Below are positions 1-5,838 of a DNA stretch of 5,838 nt, in pieces (the stretch's first letter is position 1; the number at the start of each line of letters is the position of its first letter). The notes below the pieces were generated by a model that saw only the letters and a program-made list of their open reading frames with translations, was not told where the DNA came from and ran no database searches. A program made the position numbers and the translations under genes. This stretch comes from Gammaproteobacteria bacterium (GTDB taxonomy: Bacteria; Pseudomonadota; Gammaproteobacteria; GCA-001735895), in assembly GCA_003645435.1 (NCBI GenBank), contig QNFD01000189.1:1-5838 (forward strand), read 5' to 3'.

Positions 1-1660
1 CCAGTTTTACCAGCAGGGCATTGTTCTGATACAACAGGTCGAAGTAAACGCTTCTACCCGCGATAGATGAAAATAAATTGAGCAGGCGTTCAAATAGCGC
101 AAGCTGCTGCTCACTCCGGCAGATTTCTTCAAGTATTGCTGGAATCAGCGTACTGAATCGCTGTTTTGCCCGCGCCGACATAAAGCTCCAGGCTTTCGAT
201 CCAAAAAAGGTCACCAGGCAGCGATGAATTTCCTCGGGATTATTAAGGCCGATAGAAGTCATATACTCGATTTGCTGCAACCCGGTTTTCTCGTCACCGA
301 TAGAATCGCTAATAACCATCGACGAGCGCGGTTCTGCCTCGCGTTTAAACAGTTCAGCGAAGTGGCTGCCGACCTTTTGACGATGCATTTGCAAATTTTC
401 GTTAAGCGCCTGCCAATGCGGGTATCCCATGACCTCGGCGATACGCTCCCGTAAAAGCGGGTTTTGCGGGCAGGTATGGATTTGTTCATCGTTCAGCATC
501 TGGATTTTGTTTTCGAGCACGCGTAAAAATACATAGGCGCCCCGCAAATCTTCAACCGTCCCGGCGGCTATGATTTTCTGCTGTTGTAAAACATCGAGGC
601 AGTACAAAATCTGCGTGTTTTGCAATTGTTTGTTGCGGCCGCCTTTGAGTATCTGGAACGCCTGCACGAAAAACTCGATTTCCCTGATACCGCCGTTACC
701 CAGTTTGATGTTGTCCTGCATACCCCTGGATCTGGCCTGCAGGTCGATCTTGTCCTTCAGTGTCGCGAGGCCTTCGAAGACTTTATAGTCATGATATTTT
801 CGATACACGAAAGGTTTCAGAATAGAGACAAGATGCTTGCGATCGGCATCGCTACCGGTTACGACTCGTGCTTTCACCATCGCATATTGTTCCCATTCAC
901 GACCGTGTAACTGATAGTAGTGTTCGAGTGCAGCGTGATTGAGTACCACGGGTCCGGAATCTCCCCAGGGTCTCAGGCGCAGATCGACTCTATAGACAAA
1001 ACCATCTTCGGTGGATTCGTTGAGAATCTGGGTGAATAAACGCGTCAGCCGGGTGAAGAATTCCTGATGCGACAGGCGGCCGTAACCTTCGAGTTCACCG
1101 TCGCTGGCATAACAGCAAATTAAGTCGATATCGGAGGAAAAATTGAGTTCGCGTCCCCCCAGTTTGCCCATGGCTATTATGTCTAATTCGATTTTGTTGC
1201 CGTTTTCATCCAGTGGTTGACCATGCTTGGAAACCAGATTGTGGTAACTTGCCTCGAGGGCCTTGCGAATCAGCAGGTCTGCCAAATCGCTGAGATGGTA
1301 CAGGGTTTGCTGTAGCGGGTTTTTTTCGATGACATCAAGATAGATGATTTCGATCAATTTTAGATGACGAAAAAAGCGTAGGCTGCGCTTGACCAGGTCC
1401 AGGTTCTGAATATCTTCTTGCGCCGGAAGAATCATCGAGTCTTCGAGTTTGAAATGCTTGAGACGATGAAGTCGAAGCAATATAGATGGATCTCGACAAA
1501 GATGGCCGAGGGCGTAGGAACTCGCGATCGCCAGACGTTGAATTTTGTTTTCAAACCCGGTATCGAAAGAACAGGTATCGGAAACCAGTTCGGGCAAGAG
1601 TTGTTGCCAGTGATACAGATCATCTTGCAGGAGTGGGTGGCTGGAAAGTTCAGTGTTCAT
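1..1660 (-). CDS. glnE: Bifunctional glutamine synthetase adenylyltransferase / adenylyl-removing enzyme, N-terminal 553 codons (partial at left edge)
   Basis: GlnE attaches AMP to, and removes it from, a tyrosine of glutamine synthetase, tuning ammonia assimilation to nitrogen status in the cytoplasm; PII proteins steer it. Reading the minus strand from the ATG at 1660-1658 gives 553 codons with no stop to the window edge. Family landmarks appear in order: the nucleotidyltransferase motif GKLGGRELNFSSDID at residues 165-179, with the metal-binding pair D177 and D179; RVDLRLRPWG at 224-233; HGREWEQYAMVKAR at 252-265; and GNGGIREIEFFVQ at 321-333. These belong to the N-terminal adenylyl-removing half. 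The family is about 950 residues, so the second, adenylylating nucleotidyltransferase domain lies outside the window. An in-frame TAA at 1669-1667 makes this ATG the most upstream possible; no strong Shine-Dalgarno is seen. It is transcribed divergently from the iron operon. Family assignment is near certain; only completeness is unknown. Confidence 0.96.
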   Translation of the reverse strand, partial: MNTELSSHPLLQDDLYHWQQLLPELVSDTCSFDTGFENKIQRLAIASSYALGHLCRDPSILLRLHRLKHFKLEDSMILPAQEDIQNLDLVKRSLRFFRHLKLIEIIYLDVIEKNPLQQTLYHLSDLADLLIRKALEASYHNLVSKHGQPLDENGNKIELDIIAMGKLGGRELNFSSDIDLICCYASDGELEGYGRLSHQEFFTRLTRLFTQILNESTEDGFVYRVDLRLRPWGDSGPVVLNHAALEHYYQLHGREWEQYAMVKARVVTGSDADRKHLVSILKPFVYRKYHDYKVFEGLATLKDKIDLQARSRGMQDNIKLGNGGIREIEFFVQAFQILKGGRNKQLQNTQILYCLDVLQQQKIIAAGTVEDLRGAYVFLRVLENKIQMLNDEQIHTCPQNPLLRERIAEVMGYPHWQALNENLQMHRQKVGSHFAELFKREAEPRSSMVISDSIGDEKTGLQQIEYMTSIGLNNPEEIHRCLVTFFGSKAWSFMSARAKQRFSTLIPAILEEICRSEQQLALFERLLNLFSSIAGRSVYFDLLYQNNALLVKL

Positions 1661-1677
1661 ATTGAGTTAAATGTGAA

Positions 1678-1692
1678 TGAGAATAATTATTA
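1678..1692. promoter_or_regulatory. Fur box (predicted iron-dependent operator)
   Basis: The 15-mer TGAGAATAATTATTA matches the 7-1-7 Fur consensus TGATAATnATTATCA at 12 of 14 specified positions and contains the perfect palindrome AATAATTATT at 1682-1691. Fur loaded with Fe(II) binds such sites and represses iron-uptake genes. The site ends at or within a few bases of the -35 of a putative rightward promoter, and the downstream operon looks like a ferric-iron transporter, so sequence and context agree. The region is AT-rich, which makes chance matches easier, but the correct placement argues against chance. Confidence 0.82.
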
Positions 1693-1719
1693 TTTACATT
1701 AACATTAAAGTTCTATAAT
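1693..1719 (+). promoter_or_regulatory. Putative sigma-70 promoter of the iron-transport operon
   Basis: A perfect -10 hexamer TATAAT lies at 1714-1719. A -35 candidate TTTACA (5 of 6 to TTGACA) lies at 1693-1698 with a short 15-bp spacer. TATTTA at 1691-1696 would give a 17-bp spacer but is a poorer match. Transcription would start near 1726, leaving a leader of about 50 nt before the ATG at 1776. The Fur site directly abuts or overlaps the -35, which fits repression by blocking RNA polymerase. The -10 is convincing; the exact -35 is not settled. Confidence 0.6.
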
Positions 1720-1775
1720 ATTCGCCCTTTCAGGACTCTTAATCTACTTCAATTTAATCCAGGTAATCTATAGTA

Positions 1776-2798
1776 ATGTACAAAATATTCCAGCAAATAG
1801 GAGTCTTCCTGTTCGTAATCTCATTCTCCGCCGGGACGATGGCTGCAGAGGTAAATATTTACTCAGCGCGAAAAGAAAAATTGATTAAACCACTGCTCGA
1901 TCAGTTTAGCGCGCAAACGGGGATTAAAACCAATTTAATTACCGCCAGTGCCGACAAGTTACTCACTCGGATGGTTAACGAGGGCAGGAATACGCCGGCG
2001 GATATTCTTATTACCGTCGATGCGGGTCGTTTATATCGGGCCGTACAGGCCGATATTTTTCAACCCATTAAAAGCCGGAAAATCGAGCAAATTGTACCGG
2101 CCCATCTGCGTCATCCGAATATGCTCTGGATTGGCTTATCGCAGCGCGCTCGAGTCATATTCTATGCACCGGATCGGGTCAATCCCGAGCAGCTTTCAAG
2201 TTACGAAAATCTCGCGCAGGAACAGTGGCATAAACGCATCTGTATTCGTGGTTCCGGTAACATTTACAACCAGTCCCTGGTCGCATCTATGATCGTAGCC
2301 AATGGCGAACAGGCAACGCAGGATTGGGCAGAGGCGTTGGTCAATAATATGGCACGACCGCCAAAGGGCGGCGACCGGGATCAAATTAAAGCCGCCGCGG
2401 CAGGGCAGTGCGATATTGCTGTCGCAAATACCTATTATTATGGCAAAATGCTGGAAGCCAAGAAAGATTCTGCACAGTACCGGGCGGCCAAAAAGATGGC
2501 GCTTTTCTGGCCGAATCAAGACGGTCGCGGCGCCCATGTCAATATTAGTGGTGCGGGTATTAGCAAGTATTCCCGCAATCGGGAAAATGCGATTAAATTA
2601 CTCGAATTTCTGGTCAGCCCGGAAGCCCAGGACTGGTATGCCAGGGTTAATTACGAGTACCCGGTGAATGCCGAGGTAAAGCCGAGTGGACTGCTCGCTT
2701 CCTGGGGATCTTTTAAGGCGGATGGCCTGAATCTCTCAAAACTGGGTGAGTTGAATGCCGAAGCGTTAAAAACGATGGACAGGGCAGGCTGGAAATAG
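1776..2798 (+). CDS. fbpA: Periplasmic Fe(III)-binding protein of an ABC transporter (FutA/FbpA/IdiA-like)
   Basis: This 340-residue protein would capture ferric iron in the periplasm and deliver it to the permease encoded next. A Sec signal peptide is visible: K3, a hydrophobic core at about 8-20, then GTMAAEV with cleavage likely after A23 or A24. The mature protein begins VNIYSARKEKLIKPLL, a common start in this family. Other family landmarks are PADILITVDAGRLYRA (75-90), CIRGSGNIYNQSLVASM (156-172), DIAVANTYYYGKM (213-225) and VNYEYPVN (291-298). By comparison with FutA and cFbpA, Y164, Y220 and Y221 should be the tyrosines that bind Fe(III). The His-Tyr pair those proteins carry near the N-terminus is K33-E34 here. 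C156 and C212 could form a disulfide (inference). A weak AGGTAA about 9 bp upstream may serve as ribosome binding site. The Fur site upstream supports iron as substrate. The symbol is generic; futA, idiA or afuA would be equally fair. Confidence 0.93.
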   Translation: MYKIFQQIGVFLFVISFSAGTMAAEVNIYSARKEKLIKPLLDQFSAQTGIKTNLITASADKLLTRMVNEGRNTPADILITVDAGRLYRAVQADIFQPIKSRKIEQIVPAHLRHPNMLWIGLSQRARVIFYAPDRVNPEQLSSYENLAQEQWHKRICIRGSGNIYNQSLVASMIVANGEQATQDWAEALVNNMARPPKGGDRDQIKAAAAGQCDIAVANTYYYGKMLEAKKDSAQYRAAKKMALFWPNQDGRGAHVNISGAGISKYSRNRENAIKLLEFLVSPEAQDWYARVNYEYPVNAEVKPSGLLASWGSFKADGLNLSKLGELNAEALKTMDRAGWK

Positions 2799-2851
2799 GC
2801 ATATAACAAGAACCGCCCGACATCGGCAAATTGCAGCGAGAAGAGTAATAT

Positions 2852-2871
2852 ATTAGTGATAATTAGTGATT
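2852..2871 (+). repeat. 10-bp tandem direct repeat covering the permease start codon
   Basis: Two adjacent near-identical 10-mers, ATTAGTGATA (2852-2861) and ATTAGTGATT (2862-2871), differ only in the last base. Each contains a GTG. The second GTG (2866) is the permease start. The first (2856) opens a five-codon reading frame that ends in TAA at 2871-2873, overlapping the start of the permease gene. Two copies may be accidental in an AT-rich spacer. Confidence 0.7.
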
Positions 2872-4527
2872 AACTCGAAAATTCGATTTTCCGCATCTCT
2901 GTTCGAACGTTTGTGGCAACCGGGCATATTGCTGACCGCGTTTGTATTCAGTATTCCGGTTTTAACTATCGCCAGTTTTTTATTCCTGCCGACAGGTGAT
3001 ATCTGGCAGCATCTGGTCGATACAGTGCTGGCCGATTACCTGCTCAATTCTGTACTGTTAATGATCGGTGTTGCTCTGGGTACGTTTTCAATGGGTGTCA
3101 CCTGTGCCTGGCTTACCAGCCTGTGCGAGTTTCCAGGCAAGAAGCTATTCATCTGGACCCTGCTATTACCGCTTGCGATGCCGGCCTATATCATCGCCTA
3201 TACCTATACCGGGATGTTCGACTTTGCCGGGCCAGTACAGACCCAGATTCGAGACTGGACCGGATGGGGGTACGGTGACTACTATTTCCCCGAAGTGCGC
3301 TCTCTGGGCGGTGCTATCGTGATGCTCTCGCTGGTGCTCTACCCCTATGTTTATCTGCTTGCGCGAGCCGCATTCCTGGAACAGTCGGTCTGTGTAATAG
3401 AGGTTAGCCGCACGCTTGGATGTAATGTCTGGACGAGTTTTTATCGGGTCGCGTTACCGCTGGCCCGGCCCGCCATAGTAGCGGGTATGTCACTAGCGTT
3501 GATGGAAACCCTGGCGGACTATGGCACCGTTTCCTATTTCGGCATTGGCGTATTCACTACCGGAATCTTTCGAACCTGGTTTGGCCTGGGCGATAGCGGC
3601 GCGGCAGCAAAACTGGCTGCAATCCTGCTTTTATTTGTATTCACCCTGGTGGTGGTCGAGCGCTGGTCGCGCCAACGCGCGCAATATCACCATACCACCA
3701 ACCGTTATAGCAAGTTACCTGTTTATCGGCTAACCGGTGCGAGGGCCCTGATTGCCTGTATCGCCTGTCTAATGCCGCTGCTTTTTGGATTCCTGTTGCC
3801 GGCCTTCCAGCTTAGCCTGTGGGCGATTGATACCTACGCGGTTATGATTGATAGTTCTTTTTATAAACTGGTGTTACATACTGTTTTACTGGGATTATCA
3901 ACCGCCGTGCTCGCAGTAATGCTGGCCTTGTTCATGGCTTATGGAAAACGGGTACTGGCGAGTAAACTGGTTTTCGCATCGATCCGCGTGGTTGCCATCG
4001 GCTACGCGGTGCCGGGTACAATCATTGCCGTTGGCGTTATCATTCCATTGACCTGGTTCGACAATACACTGGATAGCTATATGCGTGAACAGTTCGATAT
4101 TTCGACGGGATTATTGCTAAGTGGTACCCTGTTTGCGCTTATGTTTGCCTACCTGGTTCGTTTCCTTGCGGTATCGATACAATCGGTTGAGTCGGGACTG
4201 GTGAAGATCAAGCCGTCGATGGATGAAGCCGCCAGGTCACTGGGGCGTAAACCGACGGATATTTTGTTCAATGTTCACTTGCCCCTGATGAAGGGTTCGG
4301 TGCTAACCGCATTACTCATTGTATTCGTGGATGTCATGAAAGAGTTGCCGGCAACCCTGATTCTGAGACCATTCAATTTTAATACCCTTGCGGTACGCGC
4401 CTTCGAACTGGCATCGGACGAACGCCTGGCCGATTCTTCCAGCGCGGCCCTGATGATTGTTGTGGTAGGTTTGTTACCAGTCATTCTATTGAGCAAGAGT
4501 ATCGCCAGTTCCAGGGCCGGTTCATGA
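2866..4527 (+). CDS. fbpB: Fe(III) ABC transporter permease with two fused permease domains (FbpB-like)
   Basis: This 553-residue inner-membrane protein forms the channel through which iron released by the binding protein crosses into the cytoplasm. It is a tandem fusion of two binding-protein-dependent permease domains, as in FbpB/HitB, and about 12 hydrophobic segments can be seen (roughly 20-42, 60-83, 93-115, 148-170, 203-226, 248-264, 293-315, 335-358, 370-395, 414-436, 477-497, 527-545). Each half has the cytoplasmic EAA loop that docks on the ATPase: IEVSRTLG...VALP at 178-198 and DEAARSLG...VHLP at 453-473. The second loop matches the EAA consensus better; the first has EVS in place of EAA. 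The start is GTG, with in-frame TAA at 2860-2862 just upstream. No good Shine-Dalgarno sits at the right distance; GAGAAGAG at 2838-2845 is about 20 nt away, so the start is less certain than the gene. It lies 67 bp after the binding-protein gene and overlaps the ATPase gene by 4 bp. Confidence 0.94.
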   Translation: MINSKIRFSASLFERLWQPGILLTAFVFSIPVLTIASFLFLPTGDIWQHLVDTVLADYLLNSVLLMIGVALGTFSMGVTCAWLTSLCEFPGKKLFIWTLLLPLAMPAYIIAYTYTGMFDFAGPVQTQIRDWTGWGYGDYYFPEVRSLGGAIVMLSLVLYPYVYLLARAAFLEQSVCVIEVSRTLGCNVWTSFYRVALPLARPAIVAGMSLALMETLADYGTVSYFGIGVFTTGIFRTWFGLGDSGAAAKLAAILLLFVFTLVVVERWSRQRAQYHHTTNRYSKLPVYRLTGARALIACIACLMPLLFGFLLPAFQLSLWAIDTYAVMIDSSFYKLVLHTVLLGLSTAVLAVMLALFMAYGKRVLASKLVFASIRVVAIGYAVPGTIIAVGVIIPLTWFDNTLDSYMREQFDISTGLLLSGTLFALMFAYLVRFLAVSIQSVESGLVKIKPSMDEAARSLGRKPTDILFNVHLPLMKGSVLTALLIVFVDVMKELPATLILRPFNFNTLAVRAFELASDERLADSSSAALMIVVVGLLPVILLSKSIASSRAGS

Positions 4528-5570
4528 CTTCCCAGCTTGACGTCGAAGATCTGGAAGTGCGCTATGACGACTATGTGGTGCTGAAGGCGATATCTTTTAG
4601 CCTGAAGCCGGGTAAAATAGGTTGTATTTTAGGTCCAAGCGGCTGCGGCAAAACCACCGTATTGCGGGCTATCGCCGGCTTTGAACCAGCCTATGGCGGA
4701 CGTATTCTAATCGACCGGGTAGAAGTTAGTTCGCGCGACTATTGCGTGGCGACTGAAAAGCGTAACATCGGCATGGTATTTCAGGATTTTGCCCTTTTCC
4801 CGCATTTGTCGGTGGCTGACAATGTGCGATTTGGGCTAAAATCCTGGTCGTCCAGGGAACAAAAGGAACGAGTTCAGGAACTACTCGCAATGATCGGTAT
4901 GCCGGCTTATGGCCAGGCCTTTCCGCATCAGCTTTCGGGTGGGCAGCAACAGCGGGTCGCACTCGCACGAGCAATGGCGCCGCGACCCGGTATACTGTTA
5001 ATGGACGAGCCATTTTCGAGCATGGATATCGATTTGCGCGAACAGCTGGCACGTGAGGTTCGCAACATACTTAAGCAGGAAAATGTGACCGCGATCCTGG
5101 TCACTCATGATCAAAATGAGGCATTCGCGTTAGCGGACGAGATATGCGTGATGAACGAAGGCAGAATACAGCAGCAGGATAGCGGATATAATTTATACCA
5201 TCGGCCGGCGAATCGATTCGTTGCCGATTTTATAGGGCAGGGAGTCATTATTCCGGCGACCGTCGAGAACGAACACAGTGTCCGCACCGAGTTGGGTTCT
5301 ATCGAGGGAGAGGTACCGCCCGGCAGCGCAAAAGGGTCGCTAGTCGATGTCCTAATCCGCCCCGATGACGTGGTTCACGACGACAGTTCCAGCGACACGG
5401 CGATTGTCGTCGAAAAGTCATTCAGAGGCGCGGATTTCCTGTATTTCCTGCGCATGGACAGTGGTATAGAAGTGTTGTGCCTGGCGCCTAGCCATCACGA
5501 CCACAAGATAAATGAACGAATCGGTATTCGATTAAACGTTGATCATCTGGTCATACTCGAGCGCAGTTAA
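4524..5570 (+). CDS. fbpC: Fe(III) ABC transporter ATP-binding protein (FbpC-like)
   Basis: A 348-residue cytoplasmic ATPase that would act as a dimer and power iron import by the permease. All nucleotide-binding elements are intact: aromatic A-loop residue Y14, Walker A GPSGCGKT (37-44), Q-loop Q87 in VFQDF, signature LSGGQQQR (137-144), Walker B ILLMDEP (157-163) with catalytic E162, D-loop SSMD (165-168) and switch histidine H195 in VTHDQ. The segment LYHRPANRFVADFIGQ (224-239) leads into a C-terminal TOBE/OB-type regulatory region at about 240-345, as in the CysA/PotA/FbpC group, and length is normal for that group. The ATG overlaps the permease stop as ATGA, indicating translational coupling, with AGGG at 4513-4516 as likely ribosome binding site. 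The sequence alone would not exclude other substrates (sulfate, polyamine, thiamine); the binding protein and Fur site point to iron. Confidence 0.95.
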   Translation: MTSQLDVEDLEVRYDDYVVLKAISFSLKPGKIGCILGPSGCGKTTVLRAIAGFEPAYGGRILIDRVEVSSRDYCVATEKRNIGMVFQDFALFPHLSVADNVRFGLKSWSSREQKERVQELLAMIGMPAYGQAFPHQLSGGQQQRVALARAMAPRPGILLMDEPFSSMDIDLREQLAREVRNILKQENVTAILVTHDQNEAFALADEICVMNEGRIQQQDSGYNLYHRPANRFVADFIGQGVIIPATVENEHSVRTELGSIEGEVPPGSAKGSLVDVLIRPDDVVHDDSSSDTAIVVEKSFRGADFLYFLRMDSGIEVLCLAPSHHDHKINERIGIRLNVDHLVILERS

Positions 5571-5576
5571 ATTTAG

Positions 5577-5838
5577 ATGTTAACCAAAATTATTCTGACC
5601 CTGCTGGTGATAGTGGGCGCACTCTGGTTCGCGTCGCGTCAGCGCGGTGAACCTAAACAACGCGTGCTCGTGATTGCGACTAAAGAGGAACAACAAAAAA
5701 AGCAAATGTTGCGGCATGGGGCCTATATTTTTATGGCGATTATGGTGCTTGCCGCTTCGGTTATGATTTACATAGAAGTAGCGGACAGCTATACGACCGT
5801 GACAGTTCACGTGATCAATACCCAAACCGGGGCACGCA
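5577..5838 (+). CDS. Small membrane protein of unknown function, N-terminal 87 codons (partial at right edge)
   Basis: I do not recognise a family. The frame opens with ATG 6 bp after the ATPase stop and stays open to the window edge, giving 87 codons. Residues 3-20 (KIILTLLVIVGALWFAS) form one hydrophobic helix. It is followed by a charged stretch, RQRGEPKQR, and a Lys/Gln-rich segment, KEEQQKKQ, at about 36-43. Residues 50-68 (YIFMAIMVLAASVMIYIEV) form a second helix, and a beta-prone polar segment, TTVTVHVINTQTG, starts at about 73. The likely topology is two helices with a basic cytoplasmic loop, so both ends would be on the periplasmic side. The tight spacing and lack of a terminator suggest co-transcription with the iron transporter, but a role in iron uptake is only a guess. 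Hydrophobicity pattern and normal codon use support a real gene. Confidence 0.72.
   Translation, partial: MLTKIILTLLVIVGALWFASRQRGEPKQRVLVIATKEEQQKKQMLRHGAYIFMAIMVLAASVMIYIEVADSYTTVTVHVINTQTGAR

Noticed and set aside
1..1660. Possibility that glnE is a broken or frameshifted gene
   Set aside because: The frame is continuous for 553 codons, all expected N-terminal motifs are in order and the DxD pair is intact; the missing part is due to the window edge.
224..1702. Several short open frames (70-100 codons) on both strands across this region, such as 224-454 and 620-910 on the plus strand and 1432-1623 on the minus strand
   Set aside because: They lie within, or run past the start of, the continuous glnE reading frame, in other frames. 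Their products are low-complexity or unrecognisable, while glnE carries clear family motifs.
1661..1775. A glnE promoter on the minus strand
   Set aside because: Several AT-rich -10-like hexamers exist (for example TATTAT), but none has a convincing -35 at normal spacing, so no call is made.
2814..2827. Possible hairpin (CCGACATCGG) in the spacer between the binding-protein and permease genes, considered as a terminator or attenuator
   Set aside because: The stem is only three or four base pairs with a tiny loop and no following T run, so it is too weak to call.
1948..5052. Open frames of 70-121 codons overlapping the binding protein, permease and ATPase genes (for example 2196-2537 minus, 2302-2667 plus, 4726-5052 minus)
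   Set aside because: They are out-of-frame shadows of genes with intact family motifs; none has a signal, domain or plausible ribosome binding site of its own.
5580..5825. 81-codon open frame on the minus strand at the right end
   Set aside because: It is antisense to the plus-strand frame starting at 5577, which has two good membrane helices and operon-like spacing. The antisense product is His/Arg/Asn-rich without recognisable features.

Overview
The window looks like ordinary chromosomal DNA of a pseudomonad-type proteobacterium, most likely a gammaproteobacterium. This rests on a glnE-type adenylyltransferase gene, a ferric-iron ABC transporter with a FutA-like binding protein and a fused two-domain permease, and a good match to the gammaproteobacterial Fur box. 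Genus cannot be read from the sequence. Gene density is very high, with no RNA gene, insertion sequence, CRISPR array or phage signature. No stretch over 115 bases lacks a gene.

Layout: (1) Positions 1-1660, minus strand: the first 553 codons of glnE (bifunctional glutamine synthetase adenylyltransferase / adenylyl-removing enzyme). It is cut by the left window edge and is open throughout. (2) Positions 1661-1775: a 115-bp divergent intergenic region with a Fur-box-like operator (1678-1692) just upstream of or touching the -35 of a putative sigma-70 promoter reading rightward. (3) Positions 1776-5570, plus strand: an iron uptake operon made of a periplasmic Fe(III)-binding protein, an inner-membrane permease with two fused permease domains, and an ATPase. 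The permease and ATPase genes overlap by 4 bp (ATGA). (4) Positions 5577-5838, plus strand: the start of a small two-helix membrane protein of unknown function. It begins 6 bp after the ATPase stop, so is probably in the same transcript, and it runs off the right edge.

How the genes would work together: the exported binding protein captures Fe(III) in the periplasm and delivers it to the permease, and two copies of the ATPase drive import. Fur with Fe(II) would shut the operon off when iron is plentiful. glnE belongs to nitrogen control (covalent modification of glutamine synthetase) and is functionally separate. It shares the short control region, and the Fur site lies only 18 bp from its start codon.

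No clearly new system is visible. The points most worth a second look are the predicted iron-ligand set of the binding protein (the His-Tyr pair of FutA/cFbpA appears replaced by Lys-Glu), the unusual GTG start of the permease inside a 10-bp tandem repeat, the position of the Fur site relative to glnE, and the uncharacterised fourth gene.
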